Shown here piece after piece: positions 33,956 to 47,473 of a stretch of DNA of 64,000 nucleotides (position 1 is its first letter; each line of letters starts with the position of its first letter). This DNA comes from Parietaria judaica (taxonomy: Eukaryota > Streptophyta > Magnoliopsida > Rosales > Urticaceae): the NCBI GenBank assembly GCA_954871525.1, contig OX940867.1:14175343-14239342 (forward strand). Direction: 5' to 3'. Below the pieces are notes generated by a model. It worked only from the letters and a program-made list of their open reading frames with translations, had not been told where the DNA came from and searched no databases. A program made the position numbers and the translations under genes.

Positions 33956-35393
33956 TTAAAAAATTAGTGCCAAATGTGGCTCCGCCGTTGTTTATAAATT
34001 ATTTTAAGTTATCAAACAAGATTTATTTGGTAATTATCGAGAATAGACTAAGTATGTTTGTTCCGGTGGTAATCCGATCCTCATAATATCTATGTGTATA
34101 TATTTGGTAATATTAGTTCATAATATTATTTTCACATAAAATTTAAAATGTAAGTGAAGCATAAATATATAAAAAGTTAAAAAAAAATAAGAAAAATAAA
34201 AGTTTCGAAGAGTGGTAATAGTTTTGAAAAATTAGTGCCAAATGTGGCTCCGCCATGTATATATAAATATATTATTTTAAGTTAATTATCAAGCAAGATT
34301 TATTTCTCAGGCAATACAATCTAATGAATCTAAAAAATGCAATAGTGTTATATATATATATATATATATATGTTTTCATTTGAATACAATGATTGAGTCG
34401 AAACTGAAGCTTGTGGATATATCGCTTTATTGATATTCCTAGAACTGAATTCTGAAAACATGTTATCCAAGACATGAAGCACAATACCGAAGATTCATCA
34501 CTATTTATTTTCAACCATTTATTCTGAATCAATAGTTTTTTTTATTATTATTTTTAAGGAAAACACTATTCTGATCAATAGTTATAATAATAAAATAAAC
34601 GTGACTCAATCAACAGAACGTAATTACTAATTAGTATACTGAATTCCTTTATGTGCATTGGAAATACTTATCTATGATATGAAATATTTATTCATTTGAA
34701 GTATTGATAGCGGCATAATAGTGAAATGCAATTTGATCAATTACTCAATGAAAATTCAAATTTATATCTGATCAATTAATGTAGTGGATAGAATAATAGT
34801 GAAATGTATATTAATATATTATATACTTTTGAGCAGCTCTCTCCATACATCACCCAAAAAAAAAAAACTCGAAATAAGTATCTTCATAATAAATAGATGA
34901 CACTATATTTTGGTGTTTTGCCATGTGTGTGTCACATGGCTAGGTCAGTTCATTACATACATACGAGAAAGCTTCTTATAACAAATCATCACAATAATGG
35001 AGAGAACCTCAAAATGCAATTTTTAGAGGGAAAGGGAGTTGTATTATCTATATATAATTTTTTTGGACCATACAAAAAAATAAATTCATTAAAAAAAACT
35101 AAAAAAAAAAACTTGATGATGTTTATGTAGGGCATGCATGTGAACAACACATGCAGTTTAATGATGTAGAATGAAATAGAACATGCATTTAGCTATTGCA
35201 TAGAATTATAAGAATTTATCATATATATGATCCATGCTAATATTTTTTTTATATATAAATATTCCTCTCATATTAATTCGTTGGAGCAGAAAAGGAGTCA
35301 ACATATACGTATTAAATATGCCTATGTATATTTCTATCCTTGATTTTCTTTTTCTAAGAATCTATTAATTTGCATTGCACTGATTTTTTAAAT
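33956..35393. other. Intergenic DNA with partly duplicated segments
   Basis: Segments near 31590-31760, 34035-34070 and 34100-34255 share wording (ATCGAGAATAGACTAAGTA-GTTTGTTCCGGTG and AAAAATTAGTGCCAAATGTGGCTCCGCC), which points to local direct duplication around the foldback element. No coding region was found. Confidence 0.5.
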
Positions 35394-35489
35394 AATTAGC
35401 TGGCCTGAGGGTGCAATATAATTAGGGATAATATAATTAGGGTGCAATATAATTAGCTGGCCTGAGGGTGCAATATAATTAGGGATAAT
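35394..35489. repeat. Short tandem duplication (57-bp period)
   Basis: AATTAGCTGGCCTGAGGGTG and the following CAATATAATTAGGGATAAT occur at 35394 and again at 35451. Confidence 0.9.
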
Positions 35490-35862
35490 AACGATAAAAT
35501 TACTCGACTTCGACTAAAGTTGCACTTAATAACTAAATAAAAAATTTGAAATATATCTTACTTCATGAGAATGTACCAAATTCCATGTTTCAGCTGACAT
35601 GTCAACCACGTCATATAGCCCATTTAAAATAAAATAAAAAAAAAACATATTTTCTTGTATCCATAGGTCTCCAAAAATTAAGAGATAGAGAGCGAGTATA
35701 ATTTAAAAAAAAAAATGGAGGTATGTGACGTGGAATGATACGTCAGCTGCCACGTGATATGTGTTACATTTAAGTGGAGTAAATTATTTTTGCCATCAAT
35801 ATTTCAGATTAGATATTAAAGTGCAACTTTAATCGATATCATGTATTTTGGCCGTTAATTTT
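35482..35862. mobile_element. MITE-like inverted-repeat element
   Basis: The left end GGGATAATAACGATAAAATTACTCGACT with AAAGTTGCAC is matched in reverse by GTGCAACTTTAATCGATATC...GGCCGTTAATT on the right. The CACGTGG-type centre resembles the other Mutator-like MITEs here. Exact ends and target duplication are unclear, and a second partial right arm follows to about 35932. Confidence 0.5.
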
Positions 35863-35932
35863 TTTTTTTTCAGTTTAAGTGTTAAGAGTGTAATTTTAGT
35901 TAAAATCAAATATTTTTGCTGTAATTATAGGG

Positions 35933-36952
35933 ATATAAGTGATCAGTAAATTATAGGGATTTAAAGTTTACTAGCAAAGTTTAGGTGCCAAAATTGAAGT
36001 GACTAAAAAAATTTAGTTGAAGCGATTCTCATGCTATTATTAGAGTTGATAGTACGTTATTGGCACCTATGTTTAAGGCTCAGGCCAAATGTCAATTTCC
36101 CTTTTTTTCTTTATTTGTTTTACTTCGTCATTAATTAAAGATATTAAGAAATATATATATACATGTGGATGTGTATACATACCAAACTCTTGTTTCCAAG
36201 AATAAGGAACAAATTCACTTGCTTTAATCATTATATAGTGCTCTTTAATTTCTCCTATATTGAAAAGCTTAGAAATCAGCCACTAAAATGAAGATATTGA
36301 TGTTCAACCGTTTTCTTCTTTTCTCACACATGTTTATCTCTCGAAAAAGCTTGAAATATGATAAAATTCCATTTTGAAAGTCTAATATATAATCACACTC
36401 ATGCTCAATCAACATCGCTTAATTATTATATATCTCATCAATAATGTGTCTCGTACAAAAGTCGAGTGTCATATGGATTAATGGAGAAATGAGTCTGGTA
36501 AAATTATTACATATGTGATTACTAGTTTGTTTGGGAAGTACTTATCGAGTAAAACTGTAAATTAATATGCCTTCGTTAGTTTGTTTATAAATATGAATAG
36601 CAGTCAGAGTGTATAATTGAGTATTCGATTTGATTTCCATAATCATTAGAACCGAATGATAGATTTTTTTTATTTTTTTTTTTCACTTTTAAAATTAGAA
36701 GACATACACTATTGATGTTAATAACTAATTTTATCGATTGCTATTTTTTTAATTATAACTTACCAACTTTTCCTTGTAGTAAGCTTTAACTGAATTTTAA
36801 CAAAAACGGATATAAAGCACTAAAGAACATGTGATATATATGATAAATGTGATATCAAAATGTGATAAATTACCACCATGCATGTATATTCTTAGCAATA
36901 AATAAAACATATCACCCTACTCTTACCATTACACAAAATTTTAAGTGGTTTA

Positions 36953-37006
<54 letters not shown>

Positions 37007-37251
37007 CAAGAGAATCCATATCGTCTTTACGGTATAATTGATTATTAGTAACCGCAGCCGTAGCAGTAGCTGTTTTAACCATGGTTTCAAATACCTTGAT
37101 TTCCCTTAACATACCCTCGATATCTCTAAAAACTTGACTTATCGGTTTCTTTATTGCAGTACCGGTTTACCCATTTTTATAAAGAAAAAAAATATAGGAA
37201 AGAGAGAACATAAGAGAAAAATATAAATAAAAATAGAATAAGAGAGAAAAT
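35933..37251. other. Intergenic DNA with a TA microsatellite
   Basis: No coding sequence was found. An alternating TA tract of about 45 bp occupies 36959-37003 and produces a false Tyr/Ile-repeat open frame on the minus strand. Confidence 0.5.
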
Positions 37252-37260
37252 AATATATGA

Positions 37261-37707
37261 GAAATGACTCTTAATAGCCAAATTGAAACGTTTGATTAGC
37301 CAAATAGTCAACCTTTCCTTTTTCTTTGCAAAATAGCCAAATTGATGAGGTGGCTATTTAATAACATATTTTATACCTATAATACCCTTTTAACATATTA
37401 ACGTGTATTAACAAAGTTAATATTTCTTAAAAATAAGAGCATTTACTTGTGCTTACAGAAAATCTATATTAACGTGTATTAACTGAGTTAATTTGTTTAA
37501 AAATAATAAATCGTGATTTTAATTTATTTTTAAACAAATTAACTTAGTTAATACACGTTAATATAGTTAATACACATTAATACAAGGGTAATACGGTCTT
37601 TCGTGATTTATTAATGTGGTTGATTGGCTATTTGGCAATATTAATCAGAAGGTTGGCTATTTTACAAAATAATTTTTCTAATTTAGCTATATGGCTATTG
37701 AGCCCAT
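37261..37707. mobile_element. MITE with 9-bp target duplication (447 bp)
   Basis: The flanks AATATATGA (37252-37260) and AATATATTA (37708-37716) agree at 8 of 9 bases, as for Mutator-like elements. The arms are inverted repeats rich in TTAATAGCCA / TGGCTATT. The centre holds nested palindromes of TTAACGTGTATTAAC type (37400-37590). Confidence 0.72.
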
Positions 37708-37723
37708 AATATATTAGGGTCAC

Positions 37724-37870
37724 ATAATGTCCGAGATATTTCGGTATCCGGTCCCGGATACCGTATATTTTGGTATCCGGGTTTTTTACAACCCGGATCT
37801 GTATATTTCGGTATCCGGGTTTTTTATTTTTATTTTTTGCGAATCCCGGTTCGCACATTTTGGGGGTTGG
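37724..37870. mobile_element. Fragment of a CCGGAT-rich hAT-like element
   Basis: Repeated GGTATCCGG and CCCGGAT words resemble the subterminal regions of the elements at 11827-14675 and 26741-27274. No matching second end is visible. Confidence 0.4.
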
Positions 37871-38652
37871 CTGTAAGTTTAACTATATTTATCATTTTTT
37901 ACAATTTCAGTTTCGTTTTTTTTTTTTAATTCACTCTGAGAAGAGTTTGACTTGTAGTCAAATAATTTGACAGGTGACAATAATTATAAGTTGGATACAT
38001 GGCAAAATGCTGACATTAAAAACTTCAGTTCAACAGAAAATAAGGCCGTACAACCTGTTTAGGTGGCATTAATGCTTACAGTAACACAGTCGTTATAGTA
38101 ATAAATGACAAGTAAAAATTCAATTCCACATGTCTATCTTACAAGATGAACAATTTTTTATTTTTTATTTATACTATTGAATATTCTGATTTTATATAAA
38201 CTCTTATTTTTCACGTTGTAAAAAAAAAAAAAAAAAAAAATCTCGACTCAATTTAAATCTCTCATGTCTTCCGTGGATGCCGACGATGTTTATGTCGCCC
38301 ACTTTTATCATATTAAATACAAAGTAAAACTTTTTAAAAATTAATACGGTTGTGATCGGAATTTTTTATTATAATATTGAAAATTTAGAATATTGAGTAA
38401 TAATTTAATAATATTAACGAAGCTATAATTACTATACACATATATATTAAATCCGGTTATCAAGACTTTTAGGCACCGATCCTATCGTAGATCTTTATTT
38501 TATAAACAAGAACGGGCCAGACGGATTTCAGTTTCAAACTAAAGTTCCAATTTTAGGGCCCGACTTCGGCGGGAACGAAAACAATGACAAAAATCAGCAG
38601 TAGTAGTCTTCTGAATTATAATATGATACATCAAAGCTTGGGATCAAATATT

Positions 38653-39025
38653 GGGTGCGTTTGGTATAGCTTATTTTGCCCTGTTTTTGTTTATAAAATA
38701 AACTTAACCGCTTATTAGGTGTTTGGCAAAATTGTTTTTCCAAAAAACACAAAATCGATTTTTGAATTTTTTGTACATGAATTGTAAAAGTTAGGATTCA
38801 TAGCTTTTGGTTTTTTCTAAAAACAAAAATACGGTTTTAGTCTATTTTAGTCTTTTTAGCCTAAATAATTTTTTTTACCGAACGCTAAATCAATTTTTGT
38901 TACCAGCAACAATTGTTTTATAAACAATTTACCAAACACCTGCCTGTTTTTTTCAAAAACAATTTATTTTTTAAACTAAAACTAAAAATATTTTTTGTAA
39001 AAATTAAGCTGTGTCAAACAAGCCC
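38653..39025. mobile_element. MITE with GGGTGCGTTTGG ends (373 bp)
   Basis: The left end GGGTGCGTTTGGTATAGCTTA and the right end read in reverse GGGCTTGTTTGACACAGCTTA form a clear inverted repeat, extending inward through TTTGTTTATAAAA-like blocks. Flanking ATT occurs on both sides. Such ends are known in plant Harbinger- and hAT-type MITEs; the superfamily is not settled. Confidence 0.65.
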
Positions 39026-39292
39026 ATTAAATGCTCCACAATATTTCAGTAACTCAAATGGGATAACAATGGATATTCCTCCATTTGTGTGCTTGGTTTT
39101 TTAATTATAGTAAAACAAAACAAAAATTAGTTATCTCATTAATATTAATAGGTGAAAAGAATTGTCCAAATTCAAATACGAGACAGCTCATTAAATGGTG
39201 GCAACTGAACTATATTCAGGACAAAATTTAATTCAGGGAAGGAGCCACGAACATTCACAAAATAATTTGACTGAAATTTCACTTGTCATTTC

Positions 39293-40252
39293 TAGCTAAT
39301 AGCGGCAAAAGTATAAAAAAAAATTTGTTTTCACAATAATATAAATCTAATCTTAAATATAACGTCAAAGTTCTTAATGTGTATTATTAATTTTTTTTAA
39401 TTTTATCTACTTTTTAATTGATCTAACACAATCTGAACAAGTAGTTAAGTTTTGGGTATCTCACTTCTCGATATTTTCAAACATTTTTTTCTACTTCTGA
39501 GAGGATTATTTTTTTTATTTTTTTTTGCAAGAGTTCTGACAGGATTTTAACATTAATAAGTTAATGAAATTCGGTATTTGAAATGTGACATTTTTTTAAA
39601 GCAATTTTATTTTTCTTAAGCATTATTTTGGTTTACTTTTGTTACACCGGGCTCAACTTTTTGGGCCGGGGTCTGGTTCAATTTTCTACACCGGGCTCGG
39701 GCTCTGCCGTCGTCTCTCCCTGATGAACCTTCTGCTTTGTCTTCTGGGTTCGGGGAGAGACGATGGCCAAGGCCTGAAGCCCGAAGACGATGCTAAACGT
39801 TCATAAGGGAGAGACAACGGCTAGGCCCGAGCCCGGTGTAAAAAAGTCAACCAAAACCCGGCCCAAAAAGCCAATTTGAGCCTGGTGTAAAAAAGTCAAC
39901 CAAAAAACCGATCTAAGGAAGTCAACCCGGGCCCGGTGTAAAAAAGGCAACCCAAAACCGATCCAAAAAAAAAACTAATGCATAAGAAAAAAGAAAAAGA
40001 AAAGAAAAAAGAGAATAAAATTAAAATTAAAATAAAAAATATTACATGGCGGTTAAATGCCACGTAGCTGTGATGCCAAATCTACATGGCGGTGACGTGG
40101 CAGCCATGTGGCAAATTTAACGGTGAAAATCGAAAATTAACGAAGAGAACTTTAGCCGCTAAGAGAATGCAGCTTGTGTACATTAGCCAAAAAAAACTTG
40201 AGTACATAATTTAAATTTTTTAAAATACTGGTACTTTAGCCGCAGTTTACCC
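39293..40252. mobile_element. Candidate Mutator-like MITE with central inverted repeat
   Basis: The left TAGCGGCAAAAGTA and right TACTTTAGCCGCAGTTTACCCT are inverted, as in the other elements of this type. The centre (39640-39960) is a separate inverted repeat of CACCGGGCTC / GAGCCCGGTG units flanking two GAGAGAC / GTCTCTC blocks. No target duplication was found and the ends are approximate. Confidence 0.45.
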
Positions 40253-41396
40253 TAAAAACTTTAATAAGAGTTTTATGGAAAATAAAGTTCTTGTTATAGG
40301 ATGGGCTAACAAATATATTAAAAAATTGTGCAGATATTACCATCTCCAAGCATGGTGTTTGGGGATACATTACCTTTATGATTTTAATTGCTTATAGTTG
40401 TAATGACCCTATTCAATTATAAATGAAGTATAATTAATGGGATTACCAAGTTTCCGAACGGACTTTACAAAGAATAACTTGGTAAATCAACCCCATTAAA
40501 ATTCCATTCATGCATATTCCCTAAACATCCTCACAGATAAGGGTGACATAAAAATTATAAATCATGAACCGAAATTAATAATACCGAATTTAAAATAATG
40601 AAAATTTATTATGATTTACAAAATTGTTTATATTCTGTTAAAATCCGATACCAAATTTTGTGAATGTAATAGAGTTTTTGACGTGGGTTTTATTTTATAC
40701 TAAAGATGATAAAATATTACTCATAAGTATTGATTATTGTTGATTAATATTGGATATAACTATATTAGATATTGATATATTTTTTTAAAAATAATTATAG
40801 ATAATTAACAAACATTCTATTCTTCTTAACACTTTCAGAATTGTTTTTTGTCTTTGTTTTTATTTATTTAATTTAGTATATAAGAAGATGCTTTTATAAG
40901 AACAAAATAGATATTGTATATATACATTATTTTCTTAAGCCTTAAAAAAAATAGGAATTGTTATTACGATTTACTAGGAGTGTCATCTATCGTTTGAAAG
41001 AAGCACAAAATAAGCTGCCATGGAGTTTTCCTCGAGGTTGATGGCTTACCAATAATTTGGGAGTGTGACCCCATAAGTTCCTTAATTTCCATATTAATCC
41101 TTAATCTCATGCTTGATTTGGTTTGTTTTATGTGCTTACAGAGACGCTTCCAGATTACTATTATATTTTCGTAATATATAATAATATTATTAATAAGTTT
41201 TGGCATACTTTTCTCATGCATGTCTAGTCCTATATATAATATTGAATTTGCATGGCATCTTGAATATTAATGTTGGATATAACAACAGACTGCGATTTGA
41301 CGGATGTGTTGTGCAAATTGCAATATTTTTATTTTTTTAATGCTAGATAATTATTTAAAAATACATTATAGATAAACAAATATTTGATGATATTAT
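40253..41396. other. Intergenic DNA with a small inverted repeat
   Basis: Around 40351-40529 the ends TGTTTGGGGATA and TATTCCCTAAACA are inverted, with an inner stem ACCAAGTT / AACTTGGT, so this may be a 180-bp MITE. The rest is AT-rich with no gene. Confidence 0.4.
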
Positions 41397-42159
41397 TGTT
41401 GGGGTTGAATTCTGTTTAGGGCTTGAAAGGTCAACGACGACCTTTAACAGCAAGTCCGCAAGGACCGCAACATCACGTATAAGGATTGCCATGTGGGTGT
41501 CCTATCCTAGCTATTCGAAGATTCGAGGGAGACGGGAATGCGTAATACCAAGAAAACCTAACTCAGCCGGAAAGACACAACCGAGCCGAGAACGACAGAC
41601 TCATTCGACGAGGCACGATTAATTTTTCCCTACTAGGCGCTTGAGAGATGAAACGAGGAAGATGCTTGAGAAGTCACTTGCGAAGATGTGTCCCCTAATG
41701 AGTGGACAAAGACCTGATCACCAAAGGCAGTACAAGCATTTGGGGACCACCGAGGACCACGAAATTAGGGTTTTATTACTCTTTGTAATAAGAGCCAATT
41801 AACAGGCTCAAATCTATGTGTAGAAATAATATAAGATGTCCTTTATAAAGGTCTAAGGCTAACAATCTTCCATAAAGGCACCACCTAAAATATTATCTCA
41901 AATCCCAAGAGAATGTCTCTCTTTCTTCATCTAGTTTTGTAATAGAGAATCCAAGTTTGTACTTGTTCTTCTCCACACACTTGTACAAAGAGGCATCAAG
42001 ATAAGAGAATGAAGAAGATGATACACCAATTTGCTCTGTTTTCTTCCAGATACATTTCCTATTAAAATGATTATTGCATATGATATTAACGGAAGCGCAC
42101 GACCCTATAATTTGTCCCTAGGAAAATCTTCTCTAAACTCGGCATTGCTACGTGCAACA
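41397..42159 (+). repeat. Candidate solo LTR
   Basis: The stretch starts TGTTGGGGTTGAATT and ends ACGTGCAACA (TGTTG...CAACA). It has a GC-richer first half, a TATA-like CCTTTATAAAGG near 41841, and a CT-rich stretch after it, all typical of LTRs. No coding region, primer site or target duplication was seen next to it. Confidence 0.35.
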
Positions 42160-42254
42160 TCATGACTGTTAAAAGCGGTTTTTACTACAAACAATTATTA
42201 TTGGAACTCGAGTTGTACAATAGGCAGGGTCGGTATCAGATTTACTCTTAAAAA

Positions 42255-42912
42255 GGCATGGACATAATTATTCGGGTTGAAATTGAAAACCAAAGACCCT
42301 ATCTTTTAGAGCCTAACCCTTTGTACCAAAAAAAAAAAAAAAAAACTTGTTTAGGACCAAAATTCGGTCCTAGATTCCGTTTTGGACCTAATTAGACTCT
42401 CGTTTATGGTAAAAAGAATATTTATCATAAAACTTTATCTTCAAGAATAGTACTTTTTTTAATGTAAATTAATGCATAAAACGTATTTACTACTCACGAG
42501 AAAATAACTATTTATAATAAATTATTGCTTGCCATTTATTTACGACGTTGTATAACCTTAATAACCCAACTGAAAAAGTAAATTGTAAGAACATTAAAAT
42601 CCCAAAAATATGTAAACAAAACATGAAAGAAAACAAATGTCTACAAATAAAATTAATTTATTATAAAAGTTACCTTATTTTTATATGAATTTATTATATA
42701 AATAAAAATTATTAATTAAATAGTATCTTCGGTCCAAATGGATCTTCGATGCCGGTTCTCAAAATTGAAACTGAATACCGAAGACCCAATGCGGTCCAAA
42801 TGGACCGAAGACCTTGTTTTACGGACCCGAACCCTATTATTCGTTCTTTAGGGTCTTCGATAGTAAGGTTTTCGGTCCCACAATTCAGTTTTTCGATTTT
42901 TTACACCCTTAA
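42255..42912. mobile_element. Candidate hAT-like non-autonomous element
   Basis: GGTCCAAA/TTCGGTCC words and GAAGACC blocks cluster at both ends. The right end TTTTTACACCCTTAA resembles ends of plant hAT MITEs. Left end and target duplication are uncertain. Confidence 0.3.
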
Positions 42913-43798
42913 TCGGAACCACTAAGCAGACTATAGGTTATTAAGTTTCATTTACAATTTTACATATAACTCTTTTTAAAAAGCTTCAAAATCGACTTTA
43001 GAAAATATTATTATTCTATTCTCGTTAATTTATTTAATTTAAACCTATCACACAGTCACAACATTCAGGAAGATCAATAACAATTTCTACGTTTTAATTT
43101 CTAAAAATATATTATAAGTAAACATAAATTAAAACCATATTTGAAAGCCTAAGATGTAACCAATAATTGAAAGGAATATACTATCGAAGTTTTCGTAAAA
43201 TTTTAAGAATAACTAATCGTGTCCCAATCTAATTTTGCAAATTAAACATAAAAAGTAAAAGAAAATCCGCTTAAGAGTTGTAGAAGAAATTAAAAATTGA
43301 TAGCAATTTAATTCCTTCGAATTGGCGAGACATGAGTCATGACTATTCGTTCCCAATAATAATAATAATAATAGAAATGGAAATGCAGTTGTTTTCCCAA
43401 ACACAGAGATGGAGACCATTGACCTGTTAGCCTTCTCTTACTTTTCCCTTTTCAAATTCAGTTGCCTTTTTGAACCAAACCTGGCTCTCGGAAGCTACTC
43501 CAATTTTTATTATAGCCCCTCAAATTTTTTATATTGGTGAAATTTGTCCTTTATATTTTTTTTTAGCATGAATGACAAAGGGAGGCTCCAACTCCAAGAC
43601 ACAAATCCGGAAGAAGCATGAGAAGAGATGAATGAGCAAGATTAATACAAAATTAAATTATATATAAAATAAAATACTTTTAAACATATTTTTTTAAAAT
43701 TTAGAGTGAATGACTATAAGCAGCACATTGTCATTATAAATAATAATAAATAAAAAAAACTAGTGCGCAATATATGATTTATTCGAAATATATTTACA
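42913..43798. other. Intergenic DNA, nothing recognised
   Basis: AT-rich with a short AAT run (43356-43370). No coding or repeat structure is supported. Confidence 0.4.
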
Positions 43799-43806
43799 AT
43801 TTACTT

Positions 43807-44407
43807 TAGGCCTGCACATAAAACCCGCAAATGCGGGTTTTTAACCGAAACCGGACCGAATCCGGTTAAAAAAAAAACCAAAACCGAATTAAAATCGGGT
43901 TAAACCGAAACCGAATTTTGAAAAACCCGTAACCGAATTAAATCGGTTCCGGGTTTCGGGTTTTGAGTTATAAAACCTGAAACCCGGTTAGTAGGTTACT
44001 AAAACCCGGATTTTTAAATAAATATTTATAAATATTTAATTTATTTTTATAATGTTTATAAACTTGTTTTTTACTAAGTATTATATTTATAAACTAACAT
44101 TAATGCTACATGTATGTGTACAAAGTTTGGATTGGTGTATTTAAGATTAGGTAATATTATGTATTAATGACTTTATAATTGTTTTTACTTCAAATAAAAA
44201 GAAATAAAAATAAAAAAGTGGGTTAAAACCGGGTTCGAGTTTAAAATCCGGGTTTTCAAATAAAAACCGGGTAATTACCCGAACCCGGATGTCCGGGTTT
44301 TGTCTTTAAAAAACCCGGTTCGGGTTTGAAAAGTCAAAACCCGAAAATCCGGGTTCAGGTTTCGGGTAATGAAAAAAATCAGGTTTTTTTACCCGGTTTC
44401 AGCCCTA
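43807..44407. mobile_element. hAT-like MITE, ACCGGGTT-rich (601 bp)
   Basis: A perfect 8-bp target duplication ATTTACTT (43799-43806 and 44408-44415) brackets inverted ends TAGGCCTG / CAGCCCTA. Subterminal zones are packed with AACCCGG, ACCGAAACC and CGGGTTT words. There is no coding sequence. The TAG start and CCCGG-rich ends are shared with the complete hAT element at 11827-14675. Confidence 0.85.
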
Positions 44408-44744
44408 ATTTACTTAATGATCAATATCAGTATATCAGAATATGGGACCGTTGTGTAGACACTAAAACAATCAACGGGTATTTATTAAAAAAAAAATCTT
44501 ATAAGACTAGAGAAAAATATAATATTGATCAAGATCAGTATTTTTTGAAAATTGAGAGGAATTGCTACTAGATATAAAAATTCAAGAACAAACTGCATCC
44601 TCATGCTAAGTCCAGGGACGATTCTGTCAATTACTTTAATAATAAAAAAATCCCATTGTGAATATCTCTCAAAGCTTTAAAAGCTCAAACAACTCATCGT
44701 TTGTCTCTCTCTCTCTCAGTCTCAACTACAAACTCATCACTTCA

Positions 44745-45809
44745 ATGTTTAATCCAAGCAAAACGACAATGTCCATCGCTCAATCCCCACCGTCGAGCCA
44801 CCGCATTTTCTCTCTCCTCGCCGCTCTCCTTCTCATCTCCGCCGTCCAATCCCACCCGAAAGTCCAACACTTCAGGGAAGCTCCCAAATTCTCCAATTCC
44901 CCGAACTGCCCCTCCGGCGATGACCGCGATCCAACCGTGCACGTGGCGATGACCCTGGACGCCACGTACCTCCGCGGCTCAATGGCGGCGGTGCTCTCCG
45001 TCCTCCAACACTCCTCCTGCCCCGAAAACGTCCGGTTCCACTTCATTGCCGCCGCCGAAGACCCGTCCCTCCGGTCCCACCTCGCCGGTTCGTTCCCTTA
45101 CCTCAAATTCCAAATCTACTCATTCAACCCCTCCTCCGTCTCCGGCCACATCTCAACTTCGATACGCTCCGCTCTCGACTGCCCGTTGAACTACGCTCGG
45201 AACTACCTCGCCGAGATACTCCCGACGATGATACCACGCGTCGTTTACCTCGACTCTGATGTCATCCTTGTCGACGATGTTGAAAAGCTGTTCTCGACTG
45301 TACTCCCGGACGGTGTCGTTTTGGCTGCTCCAGAATACTGCAACGCGAATTTGACGAAGTACTTCACCCCGACGTTCTGGTCGAACCCGTCACTGTCGCT
45401 GACATTCGCCGGACGGCACGCGTGCTACTTCAACACTGGAGTGATGGTGATGGACTTGGCCAGGTGGCGCGCCGGTGGGTACACTGAGCAGATCGTGGAG
45501 TGGATGGAGCTCCAGAAACGAATCCGGATCTACGAGCTCGGGTCGCTTCCACCTTTTTTGCTCGTGTTCGCCGGCCGTATCGCCGCCGTTGATCACCAGT
45601 GGAATCAGCACGGGCTCGGCGGCGATAATTTCCGGGGATTGTGCAGAGATTTGCACGCCGGCCCCGTTAGCCTCCTCCACTGGAGCGGCAAGGGCAAGCC
45701 CTGGGCTCGCCTCGATGCCGGCCGGCCCTGCCCACTCGACGCCTTGTGGGCCCCGTACGACCTATTGCAGAAAGACGATCCGACGTCGTTTAGGTTATCG
45801 TCCGAGTGA
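44745..45809 (+). CDS. GATL: Galacturonosyltransferase-like protein, GT8 family (GATL)
   Basis: This 354-residue protein is encoded in one exon, as usual for plant GATL genes (about 340-390 residues). The first ATG at 44745 was chosen; a second at 44769 is also possible. Residues 20-36 ([16 protein letters not shown]) are a signal peptide or anchor, followed by [17 protein letters not shown] and a GT8 domain. Visible motifs are [14 protein letters not shown], the metal-binding D-x-D at 170-172 ([13 protein letters not shown]), CNANLTKYF with a possible N-glycosylation site at 202, [24 protein letters not shown], and HWSGKGKPW near 312. GATL proteins (PARVUS/GATL1 and relatives) act in the Golgi or ER on pectin or xylan; the exact acceptor cannot be read from sequence. 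All GT8 motifs are intact. Confidence 0.95.
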   Translation: MFNPSKTTMSIAQSPPSSHRIFSLLAALLLISAVQSHPKVQHFREAPKFSNSPNCPSGDDRDPTVHVAMTLDATYLRGSMAAVLSVLQHSSCPENVRFHFIAAAEDPSLRSHLAGSFPYLKFQIYSFNPSSVSGHISTSIRSALDCPLNYARNYLAEILPTMIPRVVYLDSDVILVDDVEKLFSTVLPDGVVLAAPEYCNANLTKYFTPTFWSNPSLSLTFAGRHACYFNTGVMVMDLARWRAGGYTEQIVEWMELQKRIRIYELGSLPPFLLVFAGRIAAVDHQWNQHGLGGDNFRGLCRDLHAGPVSLLHWSGKGKPWARLDAGRPCPLDALWAPYDLLQKDDPTSFRLSSE

Positions 45810-47438
45810 GGTGACCGTTTTTCAATTTTTTAGTTTTTTATCTTGCGGATTGAACTGTTATCTCAAAGATACTAGTTCAAATACTCAACCGACTGAGCTA
45901 ATTTTATCGACATTGGAATGACGTCGAAAAATCCGACCGGTCGGACGCACCAAAGAAGAAGATCCGAATTTCGTTACTAAACGGTGTTATAGTTTTTTAT
46001 TTTTTTTTATTTTTTATATATAATTATTTTGGTTTTATTTATGATCGAATAATGTACTTATTAATTGGTTCTGTTAGGTTAGGCGTTTTTGGTTTTTCAA
46101 TTTTGAAATATGGCGTATGTGCATGTATTTATAGACTTGGTGCTTAATTAGCGTCCTTTACAGAAAGACAAGAAAAGTGACGTCGTTTTGTACATTATAC
46201 AATACAGCCATGGAAAGACCTTGTAATAATTCCAATAATGAGAATTACGATATTTTTGCTCACATTTTCACATGATATATTTTCTTTATTAATTTATTTT
46301 TCTAGGCAACTAATATTACAGCATATGTCTATTTTACGTTATTGACTGTACATTCTCAATTAATCGATCATGTGTATATATATATAATATATATTAGTTC
46401 GAAAAGAAAACAATAAATATTCTATGGTAATTTAAGATAGAAGCAAAAAGGACAGTTGTTAAAGTATTTTCACTTTGTTATATATAGTACGACAAATTAA
46501 TTACATTCACATTCAACCTATATACTAGCTTGGAATTTCGGACATTCATTTTCACTCAAATTTATTTCTCTAATCTTTCTGAATATATATACATACATAT
46601 ATATATACATATCACCTTAATTCATGTTAGCATTGAATTATTTACTTATATTTTTTATATTACAAGATTTTTTAGATGATATATTGCAGTCTGCCATCAC
46701 TTTTACCTAATAAACTTGGTACATTTGCCGCAATTATTAAAAAAAAATAACGTGGTTTAAGTCCTTGAATGCGTATAGATTGTCTTGCCAAAGCCAAACA
46801 TTACTTTTTAAATTGTTTGACTAACATTGCTTTGTTTTAATTGATTCCATATTTAAAGGCTTACGAGATCTATCGTGTCACGTATTGCTTCGTTTTGATT
46901 AAAGATAATAATAAACACAATAATGTTAGTTTGCTTGAACAATGATTAACTAATTACCCTCCAATTGCTCCTAGTTTGAATTTTCCATGTAAGAAGTTCC
47001 TCATTTTGAAGCTTTGAAAATCTCAAGAAATTCTCTCACACACACATTTATGAAGAGTCAAGTACAATATCATTTAGAAGATTAAAGAAGAGGAAAAGAA
47101 ACAGAAGTTTTTGTCATCTCATTCAGGGTAAAAGAATAAGAAGAAAGACACATAATTCTAAAGTTTAATTCATTTGCCAATAAATATGAACAATCCCAAT
47201 CTTATTTAGGGAAAGCCAAAAAGTGGAAGAGAAGAGTCCAATCCATTAGCAAAATACATGTTCAAAATATTACATAATATATAGAGAGATATGATTAAAT
47301 AGCCGCTCATATATTGGGATGGTGCGTTAATTATCTTTCAGAGAAAAAAAATAATAACTCTAACAGTTTTCTCATATACAGATTCGTGCTTGAACGGTCC
47401 CTCTCTATCGTATTTGACAAATAAAATAGATGGAATCC

Positions 47439-47473
<35 letters not shown>

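Noticed and set aside
36912..37112. Minus-strand frame with Ile-Tyr repeats
   Set aside because: Produced by the TA microsatellite at 36959-37003.
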